Shown here one piece after another: positions 44,420 through 53,562 of a stretch of DNA of 64,000 nucleotides. Each line of letters opens with the position of its first letter. Within the stretch, counting starts at the first letter, position 1. The notes beneath the pieces were generated by a model. It saw only the letters and a program-made list of their open reading frames with translations. It ran no database searches and was not told where the DNA came from. Both the position numbers and the translations under genes were made by a program. The stretch spans positions 124,001 to 188,000 of the forward strand of contig CAJYNG010000017.1 of NCBI GenBank assembly GCA_913775725.1. The letters are read 5' to 3'. The stretch comes from an uncultured Stenotrophomonas sp. Its GTDB lineage: Bacteria > Pseudomonadota > Gammaproteobacteria > Xanthomonadales > Xanthomonadaceae.

Positions 44420-44479
44420 GGGTGCCGACCGTTGGTCGGCACTGCATCTGAATAGTGCCGGCCAGCGGCCGGCACCTAC
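44420..44479. repeat. Two SMAG-like repeats
   Basis: A stem-loop without a clear GTAG head (GTGCCGACCGTTGGTCGGCAC, 44420-44442) and a minus-oriented GTAG element (44453-44479) lie between convergent yceH and the acetyltransferase gene. Confidence 0.82.
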
Positions 44480-44491
44480 CTACATCAGGGG

Positions 44492-45016
44492 TCAGATCTG
44501 CGCCGCTCCCGGCGTGGCATACAACCGGCTCGGGCTGTCCACGCCCGGCAACTGGACCACCCCGCGCTCCTGCATGCCCAGGCCCAGCAGGATCTTCCCG
44601 GACACCACGTTGTCCAGATCGGTAATGCCATACAGATCGTGCAGGCCCAGCTCCGCGCGCGCATAGGCAAACACCGCCCGCGCCGCCTCACCGGCGTAGC
44701 CCTTGCCGGCGAATTCCGACAACACCGCGTAGCCGATGTCCGGCCCCGGCAGGCCATCACGCCGCACCAGCCCGGCGTTGCCCAGCCAGGCACCATCGGA
44801 CAACCGCTCGATGACATACATGCCGTAGCCGTGCAGCGCATAGGCCGGCAATACCCGCATCGCCGCATAGTCGCGCGCCTCCTGCTCCGTACGCACACCA
44901 CGATCACCGATGAAGCGCACGAAGCCCGGATCATTCAACAGCGCCAGCATCGGCACCGCATCGCGATCAGGCTCGATCGCACGCAGGCGCAGGCGTTCAC
45001 TTTCAATCGGATGCAC
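44492..45016 (-). CDS. GNAT family N-acetyltransferase
   Basis: A 174-residue RimJ/RimL-type acetyltransferase. N-terminal IESERLRLRAIEPDR and the acetyl-CoA site FAGKGYAGEAARAVFAYA are characteristic, followed by DLYGITDLDNVVSGKILLGLGM. The substrate is unknown: homologues acetylate protein N-termini, antibiotics or small molecules. It stands alone between repeat blocks. Confidence 0.9.
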   Translation of the reverse strand: MHPIESERLRLRAIEPDRDAVPMLALLNDPGFVRFIGDRGVRTEQEARDYAAMRVLPAYALHGYGMYVIERLSDGAWLGNAGLVRRDGLPGPDIGYAVLSEFAGKGYAGEAARAVFAYARAELGLHDLYGITDLDNVVSGKILLGLGMQERGVVQLPGVDSPSRLYATPGAAQI

Positions 45017-45072
45017 GCGCAGACCTCCAGCCGAAACCCCGATTCTGCCTCAACCCCCGGCTGTCGTGAGCT

Positions 45073-45165
45073 GGGGTCGGATCCCTTCGCGAAGCGAAGG
45101 GCTCTGACCCCGATCAGGCTGTCCATGGGGTCAGAGCCCTTCCCATCGGGAAGGGGTCCGACCCC
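45073..45165. repeat. Two tandem GGGGTC-type hairpins
   Basis: 45073-45111 (GGGGTCGGATCCCTTCGC to CTCTGACCCC) and 45127-45165 (GGGGTCAGAGCCCTTCCC to GGTCCGACCCC) are each inverted repeats; the second ends 3 bp from the stop codon of rep. Confidence 0.83.
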
Positions 45166-45167
45166 GA

Positions 45168-47144
45168 TCAGTCGAACAGCGCCTCGATCGCCGCCAACCC
45201 CGCACTCGCCCGTTCCTTCTTGCGCACCGCATCGGCCACCGGATCAGCACCATCGCGCTGGATCTCCTCGGCCGGAATCTCCTCGAAGAACCGGCTCGGC
45301 TTCAGCCGCACATGCTCACCGAACTTGCGCGTCAGCTTGCTGTAACTCATCCACAGCTGGATCTTGGCGCGGGTGATGCCCACGTACAGCAGTCGCCGTT
45401 CTTCCTGCAGGTTGCCCTCGTCCAGGCTGACCTGGTGCGGCAGCACGCCGTCCTCGCAGCCCACGATGAACACGTACGGAAACTCCAGGCCCTTGGAAGC
45501 GTGCATGGTCATCATGCGCACCTGGTTGCCACCTTCGTCCTTGTCGCTGCGCGACAGCAGCGCCAGCTGGCCGGCCAGGTCAGCGGCAGTGGCACCGCGC
45601 GGGCCGCCCTCGAACCACTGCGCCAGTTCCTCGATGTTGTTGGCGCGGCGCTGGTAGCTGGCTTCTTCCTTGGCCTGCTGGCGAAGTTCGCTGAGCAGGC
45701 CCGACTCCTTGGCCACCTTACGGATCATGTCGCCTGAACTGATCTGGCGCGTCTGCGCACGCAGGTCGCGCAGGATGTCAGTGAAACGCGCCAGGCTGTT
45801 GGCCGCACGCGGCGGCAACTGCTGCAGGGCGCCGATCGCCTCGGCGGCCTGCGCCATCGGCATGTCCTTTTCCTGCGCCAGTTCGGCCAGCTTGGCCAGC
45901 GTGCCGGCACCGACGTCACGCTTGGGTGACTGCACCGCACGCATGAACGCGGTGTCGTCGTCCGGGTTCACCAGCAACCGCAGCCAGGCCAGCGTATCCT
46001 TCACTTCCTGGCGCTCCAGGAACATGGTGCCGCCGGTCAGGTGGTAGGGAATGCGCAGCAGCTGCATCGCCTTTTCCAGCGGGCGCGACTGGAAGTTGCC
46101 GCGGAACAGGATGCAGAAATCACTCCACGGCACGTTGCGCGACTGTGCCACGAAGGCGATCTCGGCCGCGACCTTTTCCGCCTCGTGTTCGCTGTTGCGG
46201 CATTCCCACACGCGGATGCGTTCGCCGTCGGCCTGGTCACTCCACAGCTTCTTCAGGTGCTCGTGCGGATTGTTGGCGATCAGCGCATTGGCCGCACGCA
46301 GCACGCGATTGGAGCAGCGGTAGTTCTGCTCCAGCTTGATGATCTCCAACGCGGGGTAGTCACGCCCCATCTGCTGCAGGTTTTCCGGGTTGGCACCGCG
46401 CCAGGCGTAGATCGACTGATCATCGTCACCCACGCAGGTGAAGTTGCCCTTGTCACCGGCCAGCTGCTTGAGCAGCCGGTACTGCGCGTCGTTGGTGTCC
46501 TGGCATTCGTCCACCAGCAGGTAGCCGATGCGCTCGCGCCAGGCCAGCGCGATCTCCGGGTTCTCTTCCAGGATCTGCACCGGCAGGCGGATCAGGTCAT
46601 CGAAGTCGACCGCGTTGAACGCCGTCAGGCGCAGCTGGTAACGCTCATAGACACTGGCCGCTTCCTTCTCGCGGTTGCTGCGCGCGGCGGCCATCGCCTG
46701 CTCGGGCGACAGGCCGGCGTTCTTCGCGCGCGACACCAGGTTCTTCATGTCCTCGATGTCGTCGGGCTTGGCCCCGTACATCAGATCCTTGATCTGAGCG
46801 GCGGCATCGTCGGCATCGAAGATCGAGAATCCACGCTTCAGGCCCACGGCCGCGTGCTCGATCTGCAGGAACTTCAGGCCCAGCGCATGGAAGGTGCAGA
46901 TCGTCACCTCGTCGGCATCCTGCTCGCGCAGGCGCTTGGCCACACGCTCGCGCATTTCCTTGGCCGACTTGTTGGTGAAGGTGATCGCGGCGATGCGGCG
47001 CGCCGGATAGCGGCCGCAGCCGATCAGGTGGGCGATCTTTTCCACGATCACGCGCGTCTTGCCGCTGCCCGCGCCGGCGAGTACCAGCAACGGACCTTCG
47101 ATGTGCAGGACGGCGGCGGCTTGGGGGGGATTGAGACCGTGCAT
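45168..47144 (-). CDS. rep: ATP-dependent DNA helicase Rep
   Basis: A 658-residue superfamily 1A helicase, the length expected of Rep (E. coli 673). Motifs: MHGLNPPQAAAV at the N-terminus, Walker A AGAGSGKTRVI, VDECQDTNDAQY (motif II), GDDDQSIYAWRGA (motif III), LEQNYRCSNRVL (motif IV), MTMHASKGLEF (motif V) and LYVGITRAK (motif VI). Rep unwinds 3'-5' and helps replication forks past obstacles. The start at 47144 matches the family N-terminus; the longer frame reaches the divergent tdk promoter region and is rejected. Confidence 0.95.
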   Translation of the reverse strand: MHGLNPPQAAAVLHIEGPLLVLAGAGSGKTRVIVEKIAHLIGCGRYPARRIAAITFTNKSAKEMRERVAKRLREQDADEVTICTFHALGLKFLQIEHAAVGLKRGFSIFDADDAAAQIKDLMYGAKPDDIEDMKNLVSRAKNAGLSPEQAMAAARSNREKEAASVYERYQLRLTAFNAVDFDDLIRLPVQILEENPEIALAWRERIGYLLVDECQDTNDAQYRLLKQLAGDKGNFTCVGDDDQSIYAWRGANPENLQQMGRDYPALEIIKLEQNYRCSNRVLRAANALIANNPHEHLKKLWSDQADGERIRVWECRNSEHEAEKVAAEIAFVAQSRNVPWSDFCILFRGNFQSRPLEKAMQLLRIPYHLTGGTMFLERQEVKDTLAWLRLLVNPDDDTAFMRAVQSPKRDVGAGTLAKLAELAQEKDMPMAQAAEAIGALQQLPPRAANSLARFTDILRDLRAQTRQISSGDMIRKVAKESGLLSELRQQAKEEASYQRRANNIEELAQWFEGGPRGATAADLAGQLALLSRSDKDEGGNQVRMMTMHASKGLEFPYVFIVGCEDGVLPHQVSLDEGNLQEERRLLYVGITRAKIQLWMSYSKLTRKFGEHVRLKPSRFFEEIPAEEIQRDGADPVADAVRKKERASAGLAAIEALFD

Positions 47145-47245
47145 GGGATGGGGATTGTAGCGGGGCCGGGTGACGACCACAGCCGGCCGCCGGTGGGGTT
47201 GCTGAACGACTTCGGTGGAGCGGGGCTGCGGCGTACAATCCGTCG

Positions 47246-47866
47246 ATGGCCAAGCTCTACTTCTACTATTCGGCGATGAACGCCGGCAAGACCACCACCC
47301 TGCTGCAGAGCGCCCACAACTACCGCGAACGCGGCATGCGGGTGGCGATCCTGACCCCGCGCCTGGACGATCGTGCCGGCGCCGGCGTGGTCGCTTCACG
47401 GATCGGCCTGCGTGCCGATGGCATGGCCTTCGACCGTGACACCGACCTGCAACGCTGGGTCGAGCAGGACCTGGCCACGAACGGGCCGATGGGCTGCGTG
47501 CTGGTGGACGAGGCGCAGTTCCTGACCCGCGCCCAGGTCTGGCAGCTCAGCGAGGTGGTCGACCAGCTGCGCATTCCGGTGCTGTGCTACGGCCTGCGCA
47601 CCGACTTCCGCGGCGAGCTGTTCGAAGGCAGCCAGTACCTGCTGGCCTGGGCCGACGAGATGCAGGAGATCAAGACCATCTGCCACAGCGGCAAGAAGGC
47701 GACGATGACAGTGCGCGTGGACGAGCATGGGCACGCGGTGCAGGACGGCCCGCAGGTGGAGATCGGCGGCAACGACCGCTACGTGTCGGTCAGCCGCGCC
47801 GAGTTCAAGAAGATCACCCGCGGCGAAGGCCGGATCGATCCGGCGCAGGCGCCCCTGCCGCTGTAG
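47246..47866 (+). CDS. tdk: Thymidine kinase
   Basis: A 206-residue type II thymidine kinase for deoxythymidine salvage. The P-loop is [12 protein letters not shown], the acidic motif [15 protein letters not shown], and the C-terminal nucleoside-binding loop follows ([16 protein letters not shown]). A normal length. It is divergent from rep with a 101-bp gap and followed by a 522-bp gene-free repeat region. Confidence 0.96.
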   Translation: MAKLYFYYSAMNAGKTTTLLQSAHNYRERGMRVAILTPRLDDRAGAGVVASRIGLRADGMAFDRDTDLQRWVEQDLATNGPMGCVLVDEAQFLTRAQVWQLSEVVDQLRIPVLCYGLRTDFRGELFEGSQYLLAWADEMQEIKTICHSGKKATMTVRVDEHGHAVQDGPQVEIGGNDRYVSVSRAEFKKITRGEGRIDPAQAPLPL

Positions 47867-47868
47867 AG

Positions 47869-48055
47869 GGTGTTCGGCAGGGCTGCGCCCTGCACCCGCA
47901 GAGGCAACAGCAACAACAACAGCAAAAGCTGGCATTCCGTGGGATGGCGGGGCACTGTGGATGTGCGGGGCCGCCGTGAACCCATCCATGGGGGCTTGGT
48001 CGCCGCATCCATGCGGCTCACACCCCGCACACCCACAGTGCCCCGCCTTCGACAG
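47869..48055 (+). repeat. Structured repeat, copy B, with leader and tail
   Basis: Inverted arms of 25 bp with one mismatch (47946-47970 and 48023-48047) flank a 52-nt core (47971-48022) with CCCATCCATGGGGGCTTGG and GCCGCATCCATGCGGC. A leader of about 75 nt upstream carries the hairpin GCAGGGCTGCGCCCTGC (47877-47893), then AAAAGCTGGC. CTTCGACAG follows the right arm. Leader and core recur inverted in copy C, so most of the gap 47867-48388 is one large inverted arrangement. Confidence 0.85.
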
Positions 48056-48069
48056 TTGGCCGGCAGCCA

Positions 48070-48092
48070 GTAGATCCACGCCATGCGTGGAT
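48070..48092 (+). repeat. SMAG repeat
   Basis: A GTAG-headed stem-loop (GTAGATCCACGCCATGCGTG) between structured repeat copies B and C. Confidence 0.8.
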
Positions 48093-48125
48093 GAAATCTG
48101 TCAGATATCGAATGAAATTCCGTGG

Positions 48126-48158
48126 CCAGAACCGTTTTCCTTCGGAAAACGGTTCTGG
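48126..48158. repeat. Perfect 15-bp stem hairpin
   Basis: CCAGAACCGTTTTCC, loop TTC, and its exact complement. A second small hairpin CGACAGAT...ATCTGTCG spans 48174-48196. Both lie between the two inverted structured repeats and have no T-run typical of a terminator. Confidence 0.8.
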
Positions 48159-48198
48159 CTCCAAGAGCAATTCCGACAGATCACGGAAATCTGTCGAA

Positions 48199-48386
48199 GG
48201 CGGGGTGGGTCCGGTGGCGGGAGTGTCCGCGGCATGGATGCCGCGGCCAAGCCCCCATGGACAGGTTCACGGCGTCTCCCGCCACCGGACCCACCCCGCC
48301 CACCCACAGAAAGCCAGCTTTTGCTTCGGCTGTTGCCGCTGCTTGGAGCTTCTGCGGGTGCAGGGCGCAGCCCTGCCGATAAACCC
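48199..48386 (-). repeat. Structured repeat, copy C, inverted
   Basis: Perfect 25-bp inverted arms (48199-48223 and 48276-48300) flank a 52-nt core (48224-48275) that, on the minus strand, matches cores A and B (CATGGGGGCTTGGCCGCGGC). On the same strand the leader with GCAGGGCTGCGCCCTGC (48376-48360) lies outside the arms, as in copy B. It abuts the stop of opgD. Confidence 0.85.
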
Positions 48387-48388
48387 TC

Positions 48389-49993
48389 TTAGTACAGCGT
48401 GCGCTCCGGCGCGCCCGCCGGCGGCGGGGTGTACTGGTACAGCCAGGTCTCGGTAAGGGTCTTGCCGCCACTGCGCAGGAACAGGCGGATGTCGATCTGC
48501 TCGGTGCTGCCTTCCGGTGGCACCAGGTCGAACATCGCGCGGTAACCGTTGATCTCGCGCAGCGGACGCGCCGACACGATCTCGACCCGGCCACGGCTGG
48601 CTTCCACCACCGCTTCAACCTCGCCCTTGTCGATCAGCCTGGCCAGTTCGCCGCCTTCGAAGTCCACCGCAAAGCGCCAGCTGAAGTACTCGCGCTTCTT
48701 GCCGACCACGCCGCCCAGGCCGGTACGGCTGGCCACGCAGTGCGCCAGCGGCGGACGTGCCGGCGGTTCGGCACCCCAGTACAGGCGATACCCGACCAGC
48801 AGCTCCTGGCCCGGCTGCGGCTTTTCCTTCGGGTTCCAGAACGCCACGATGTTGTCGAAGGTCTCGTCCACGGTGGGAATCTCCACCAGCTGCACCGAAC
48901 CCTCGCCCCATTCGCCCTTCGGCTCCACCCACAGGCACGGGCGCTTCTCGTAGAACACGCCGTCGTCCTGGTAATGGTCGAAATTGCGGTCGCGCTGCAG
49001 CAGGCCGAAACCACGCGGGTTGCGGTCCACGAACATGTTGAAACGCAGGTTGCGCGGGTTCAGCAGTGGCCGCCAGATCCACTCGCCGGCACCGGTCCAC
49101 AGCGACAGGCCGTCGGTGTCGTGGATCTCCGGGCGCCAGTCCCATGCCATGCGGCGGTCGTTCTCGCCCACCTGGTACATGCTGGTGCACGGGGCGATGC
49201 CCAACCGCTCGATCGCCTTGCGCGGGTACAGCGCGCTGTCGATGTCCATCAGCAGCACGTCGCCATTGGTGATCGCGAAGCGGTAGGCACCGGCCACGCT
49301 GGGTGAATCCAGCAGGCCGTAGACCACGATCGTTTCCGAATCGGCCGACGGCTGTTCCAGGTAGTAGGCGATGAAGTCCGGGAATTCCTCCGGCTTGCCC
49401 ATGCCAGTATCGATCGCCAGGCCACGTGCGGACTGGCCGTACTGGCCTTCCTTGCCGACCGCACGGAAGTAGCTGGCGCCGAGGAAGGCGGCGAAATCGC
49501 GGTCAGTATCCTTGCGGGTGTTCAGGCGGAAACCGGCGAAACCGAGGTCGGCCGGCAGCTCGCCGTCCTTGATGCCGCTCTTGCCGTAGTTGAACGCTGC
49601 GCCGTCATAGGCCAGCTCCTGCGCCTTGCCGTCGACCACGTCGAACATGCGCACCGGAGAGTGGAAGTACAGGCCCAGGTGGAAGAACTTGGCCTGGAAC
49701 TTGCCCGGCTGGTCGGCCCACAGCGCATGGTCCTGGCGGTAGCCGATCGACTGGTACTGGTCCCAGTCCAGGCCTTCCAGCCGTCCCGGCAGCACCCGCT
49801 TGTGGCTCTTGTAGGGCGCCTGGGCCAGCGCGCGCGCCTGGCCCTTCAGGGTGGCGAAGTCGAACGGCTGGGGCTGGCCGAGGCGGCGCAGGCCCATCTG
49901 GCCGCTCTTGCTGGCCGCGCATGCGGGCAGGGACGGCAGGCCGAATGCAGCCAGGGCGAGGGAGGCATTGCGGATGAAGTCGCGTCGTTGCAT
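48389..49993 (-). CDS. opgD: Periplasmic glucan biosynthesis protein D
   Basis: A 534-residue MdoG/OpgD-family protein involved in shaping osmoregulated periplasmic glucans. It has a Tat signal (MQRRDFIRNASLALAAFGL), which is typical of OpgD rather than the Sec-exported OpgG. Family motifs include FDFATLKGQARALAQAPY, FFHLGLYFHSPVRMFDV, and AFNYGKSGIKDGELP. A Sec/Tat-type Ala-x-Ala boundary is near residue 26. It stands alone, downstream of mutM on the same strand. Confidence 0.93.
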   Translation of the reverse strand: MQRRDFIRNASLALAAFGLPSLPACAASKSGQMGLRRLGQPQPFDFATLKGQARALAQAPYKSHKRVLPGRLEGLDWDQYQSIGYRQDHALWADQPGKFQAKFFHLGLYFHSPVRMFDVVDGKAQELAYDGAAFNYGKSGIKDGELPADLGFAGFRLNTRKDTDRDFAAFLGASYFRAVGKEGQYGQSARGLAIDTGMGKPEEFPDFIAYYLEQPSADSETIVVYGLLDSPSVAGAYRFAITNGDVLLMDIDSALYPRKAIERLGIAPCTSMYQVGENDRRMAWDWRPEIHDTDGLSLWTGAGEWIWRPLLNPRNLRFNMFVDRNPRGFGLLQRDRNFDHYQDDGVFYEKRPCLWVEPKGEWGEGSVQLVEIPTVDETFDNIVAFWNPKEKPQPGQELLVGYRLYWGAEPPARPPLAHCVASRTGLGGVVGKKREYFSWRFAVDFEGGELARLIDKGEVEAVVEASRGRVEIVSARPLREINGYRAMFDLVPPEGSTEQIDIRLFLRSGGKTLTETWLYQYTPPPAGAPERTLY

Positions 49994-50097
49994 GCAGGCG
50001 CGTCAGGCACAGAGGGAAGGTCGGCCATCATAGGCAGACAAACGTTAACGGGCAGCGGAGACGCACCCTGCCCGTTCAGCTGCCGCTGGCCGCCGGC

Positions 50098-50910
50098 TCA
50101 GCGCTGGCAGTGGCTGCACCAGACGCTGGCGCGTTGGCCGATGGTGGCGTGCTTCAGCGCGCGGCCACAGTTCGGGCAGGGCAGGCCGTCACGGCCGTAC
50201 ACCAGCAGTTCCTGCTCGAAGTAGCCCGGCGCACCGTCAGGGCTGATGAAATCGCGCAGCGTGGTGCCGCCACGGGTGATGGCGTAGCCGAGGATCTCCT
50301 TCACCGCGTCGGCCAGCCGCTGGTAGCGCCCGCGCGAGATCTTGCCCGCCTCGCGCAGCGGGCTGATGCCGGCCTTGAACAGGCTCTCGGCGGCGTAGAT
50401 GTTGCCCACGCCCACCACCACCGCCTGGTCCATCAGGAAGGTCTTCACCGGCGCACTGCGGCCACGGCTGCGGGCGAACAGGTAGTCGCCGTCAAACGCG
50501 TCGTCCAGCGGCTCCGGGCCCAACCCCTGCAGCAGCGGGTGGATCTCGCCGGCCGGCTGCCAGAGCAGGCTGCCGAAGCGACGCGGGTCGTTGAAGCGCA
50601 GCAGGCGGCCGTTGTCCAGGCTGATGTCGACGTGGTCGTGGGCACGCACCGGCGTATCACCGGGCAGCACACGCAGGCTGCCGGACATGCCCAGATGCAG
50701 CACCGCGCTGCCGATGGCGGTATCCAGCAGCAGGTACTTCGCGCGCCGACGGATCTCCTCGATACGCTGTCCCGGCAGCAGCTCGGCCACTTCCGGCGGA
50801 ATCGGCCAGCGCAGGTCGGCGCGACGCAGGATCACGCCATGCACGCGGCGACCCTGCAGGTGCGGCGCCAGGCCGCGGCGGGTGGTTTCTACTTCGGGCA
50901 GTTCAGGCAT
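50098..50910 (-). CDS. mutM: Formamidopyrimidine-DNA glycosylase
   Basis: A 270-residue Fpg/MutM that removes 8-oxoguanine and formamidopyrimidines. The N-terminus [14 protein letters not shown] supplies catalytic P2 and E3 after Met removal. The helix-two-turn-helix region is [18 protein letters not shown], and the C-terminal zinc finger has CPNCGRAL and CSHCQR. It begins 19 bp after the EF-hand gene and may be the last gene of the desaturase operon. Confidence 0.97.
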   Translation of the reverse strand: MPELPEVETTRRGLAPHLQGRRVHGVILRRADLRWPIPPEVAELLPGQRIEEIRRRAKYLLLDTAIGSAVLHLGMSGSLRVLPGDTPVRAHDHVDISLDNGRLLRFNDPRRFGSLLWQPAGEIHPLLQGLGPEPLDDAFDGDYLFARSRGRSAPVKTFLMDQAVVVGVGNIYAAESLFKAGISPLREAGKISRGRYQRLADAVKEILGYAITRGGTTLRDFISPDGAPGYFEQELLVYGRDGLPCPNCGRALKHATIGQRASVWCSHCQR

Positions 50911-50929
50911 GAACCGATTCTACGCCCGC

Positions 50930-51262
50930 TCAGCGGGGCGGCGCCGCCAGTTCACGGGCATCCAGGACGCCATCACCGTTGGCATCCTGCTTGTGGAAGC
51001 GCTGCACGATCACCTGCCGCTGCTGTTCGCGGCTGATCGCCCGGCCCTTGCCGCCGGGCAGCTCGTCGGCGCTCAGCACACCATCCCCATTGCGGTCCAT
51101 GCGGTCGAAGGCATACAGCATCCACTGCACGTACTCGGATTCACTCACCCGGCCGTCGCCATCGCTGTCCATCCTCTGCAGGTAGCTGGTGGTGTCGGTG
51201 ACCTGGGCCAGCGCCACGCCCGGCAGCAGCACCGCCAGCAGAAGCCCGTACCCTGCCCTCAC
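50930..51262 (-). CDS. Exported EF-hand calcium-binding protein
   Basis: A 110-residue protein with a signal peptide (VRAGYGLLLAVLLPGVALAQ) and three EF-hand loops: DSDGDGRVSESE, DRNGDGVLSADE and DANGDGVLDARE. It probably binds calcium in the periplasm. The GTG start at 51262 overlaps the stop of the desaturase gene (GTGA). A longer ATG frame would overlap that gene by about 200 bp and lacks a signal peptide. Confidence 0.85.
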   Translation of the reverse strand: MRAGYGLLLAVLLPGVALAQVTDTTSYLQRMDSDGDGRVSESEYVQWMLYAFDRMDRNGDGVLSADELPGGKGRAISREQQRQVIVQRFHKQDANGDGVLDARELAAPPR

Positions 51263-52461
51263 GCGCCCACCAGGCTGTAGCCCTTCAGCCGTGCGGCGTA
51301 GGCCTGCAACGCGGCGATTCCGCTTTCCTCGGCCTCTCGGCACCAGGCCTGCAGCTGGTGCAGGCGCTCGGCGGCGTCGTGGCCTCGGGCTTCCAGCAAC
51401 GCGGCCAATCGCCCGCGGTACTCGACCAGGGTGCGGATACGCGGCCGTTGCGCCACCCATGCGCTGAGCTGGGCGCGACTGTCCGGCTGCAGCCAGCGGC
51501 CATCGTTGACCAGGCCCCGGCGCAGGCGGCGCGGCAGCAGGCGGCGCAGCTTGGCCCCGGCCTGGGCCGCTTCCTCGCGCAGGGCCGGCATGAACACATT
51601 GCGCTGGTAGTCGGTCATTGCCTGGAAGCGGTGCGACAGCAGCGCCTTCAGGGTTTCAGCATCGGGCACGGCGATGTTCGGGCGCACGTCCATGGCCGGT
51701 GCCACCCGCAGCACCTTGGCCAGGCGCAGCGCCTGCAGCAGGCGGATTGCACTCCAGCCGATGTCGAATTCCCAGCGCCGCATCGCGAAGCGCGCCGAGC
51801 TGGGGAAGGCATGGTGATTGTTGTGCAGCTCTTCGCCACCGATCCAGAACCCCCACGGCGTGAGATTGGTGGAGGTATCGGCGGACTCGTAGTTGCGGTA
51901 GCCCCACCAGTGGCCCAGGCCATTGACCACGCCGGCCGCCCAGAACGGGATCCATGCCATCTGGATCGCCCACAGGGCTACGCCGGGCAGGCCAAACAAC
52001 ACGGTATTGATCGCGAACAGCAGCACCGGCCCCAACGTGGCATGCGGGGTATACAGGCGGCGCTCGATCGCATCATCGGGGGTGCCGCGCCCGTACTGCT
52101 CGATGTCCGCGCGCTGGCCGCGCGCTTCGCGGTACAGCTCCACACCGTGCCAGAACACCTTGCCGATGCCGCGGGTGACCGGACTGTGCGGATCGTCCTC
52201 GGTCTCCACCTTGGCGTGGTGCTTGCGGTGGATGGCCACCCACTCGCGGGTGATCATCGAGGTGGTCAGCCACAGCCAGAAGCGGAACACGTGGGCCAGC
52301 GCCGGGTGGAAATCGACCCCGCGATGGGCCTGGCTGCGGTGCAGGTACAGGGTCACCGAGAAGATGGTGATCTGGGTGAAGACCAGCAGCACCGCCAGCA
52401 TGGCCCACCAGCCCAGGCCGAGCACACCACCGGTCAACAGGGACATCAGGGCATCAGGCAT
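51259..52461 (-). CDS. Acyl-CoA/fatty acid delta-9-type desaturase
   Basis: A 400-residue membrane desaturase. The three histidine boxes for the di-iron centre are HRSQAH (41-46), HRKHH (78-82) and HNNHH (213-217). Hydrophobic segments lie at about 5-30 and 160-190. It resembles bacterial aerobic desaturases that introduce a double bond into saturated acyl chains. The C-terminal 130 residues are a helical extension beyond the usual catalytic core. A GGAGAG site precedes ATG 52461. The EF-hand gene overlaps its stop. Confidence 0.92.
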   Translation of the reverse strand: MPDALMSLLTGGVLGLGWWAMLAVLLVFTQITIFSVTLYLHRSQAHRGVDFHPALAHVFRFWLWLTTSMITREWVAIHRKHHAKVETEDDPHSPVTRGIGKVFWHGVELYREARGQRADIEQYGRGTPDDAIERRLYTPHATLGPVLLFAINTVLFGLPGVALWAIQMAWIPFWAAGVVNGLGHWWGYRNYESADTSTNLTPWGFWIGGEELHNNHHAFPSSARFAMRRWEFDIGWSAIRLLQALRLAKVLRVAPAMDVRPNIAVPDAETLKALLSHRFQAMTDYQRNVFMPALREEAAQAGAKLRRLLPRRLRRGLVNDGRWLQPDSRAQLSAWVAQRPRIRTLVEYRGRLAALLEARGHDAAERLHQLQAWCREAEESGIAALQAYAARLKGYSLVGA

Positions 52462-52612
52462 GACGGCTCTCCGGATCGACGCGGGGATGGCAGACATGAT
52501 GGCCGCTTGCGTTGCAAACTGCATCCCTGCGGCGGTGATTGCCACCGCCTTCCGTGGCACCGTTCACAGTTGGGGACCTGCGTTGTCGAGCCTTGATCCA
52601 CGCGCCAGCACC

Positions 52613-53434
52613 ATGACCGCCGCCCCGCCCCTGGCGGAGCTGCCCCCGTTGATCGAACTGGACCGCGCCACGGTGGTGCGCGGCCAGGTGAAGGTGCTGC
52701 ACGGGCTCAGCCTGCGCATTGCGCAGGGCCAGCACACCGCCCTGCTCGGTCCCAACGGCTGCGGCAAGTCGACCTTCATCAAACTGATCACCCGCGAGCT
52801 GTACCCGCTGGCCCAGGGCGACGGCTCGGTGGCGGTGAAGGTGCTGGGCCAGAACCGCTGGCAGGTGGACCGGCTGCGCTCGCAGCTGGGCATCGTCACC
52901 GGCGACCTCAGCAGCAACCTGTCCGACATGCCCGGGCTGACCGTGGAACAGGCGGTGCTGTCCGGTTTCTTTGCCAGCTACGTGGTGCCGGCCTTCCGCG
53001 AGGTGACCGCCGACATGCGTGCGCGCGTCGGCGAGACGCTGGCGATGACCGGTGCCGTTTCCCTGCGCGATCGCGCCTACGCCGAGTTGTCCGCCGGCGA
53101 GACCCGCCGCGTGCTGATCGCCCGCGCGCTGGTCAACCGGCCGCAGGCGCTGCTGCTGGACGAACCCTCCACCGGGCTCGACCTGGTCGCTCGCGAACAG
53201 CTGGTGGCGACCATGCGGGTGCTGGCACAGCAGGGCATCACCCTGGTGCTGGTGACCCACCACATCGAAGAGATCATTCCCGAGATCGAACGGGTGGTAC
53301 TGCTGCGCGACGGCCGCGTACTGGCCGACGGCACCCGCGCCGAACTGCTGCGCAACGAACCGTTGTCGGCGGTGTTCGGCGGCGCGATTACCGTATGCGA
53401 GCAGGAAGGCCGGCTGACCGCATACGCGGGATAA
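52613..53434 (+). CDS. ABC transporter ATP-binding protein
   Basis: A 273-residue ATPase subunit: Walker A GPNGCGKST, signature-like LSAGETRRVLIARAL, Walker B LLLDEPSTGLDL and switch His in VLVTHHIEEIIPEI. It resembles ModF/YlmA-type single ABC ATPases. No permease or binding protein is adjacent, so the transported molecule cannot be inferred; it may act without a membrane partner. ATG 52613 is chosen over longer frames that run antisense through the desaturase gene. Confidence 0.92.
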   Translation: MTAAPPLAELPPLIELDRATVVRGQVKVLHGLSLRIAQGQHTALLGPNGCGKSTFIKLITRELYPLAQGDGSVAVKVLGQNRWQVDRLRSQLGIVTGDLSSNLSDMPGLTVEQAVLSGFFASYVVPAFREVTADMRARVGETLAMTGAVSLRDRAYAELSAGETRRVLIARALVNRPQALLLDEPSTGLDLVAREQLVATMRVLAQQGITLVLVTHHIEEIIPEIERVVLLRDGRVLADGTRAELLRNEPLSAVFGGAITVCEQEGRLTAYAG

Positions 53435-53447
53435 TCGACATGCCACT

Positions 53448-53517
53448 GTAGAGCCGAGCCTATGCTCGGCTGCTCCTGGCGGCGGGAAACGGCAGCCGAG
53501 CATAGGCTCGGCTCTAC
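53448..53517. repeat. Inverted pair of SMAG repeats
   Basis: GTAGAGCCGAGCCTATGCTCG at 53448 faces its inverted copy ending at 53517. The pair can form one long hairpin between convergent genes. Confidence 0.88.
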
Positions 53518-53562
53518 AGAAAACGGTGCAGCGGGCCGGAACCCGGCCCGCTGTACGCAACC

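Noticed and set aside
48126-48158. Hairpin as transcription terminator
   Set aside because: It lacks a T-run on either strand and lies far from both gene ends.
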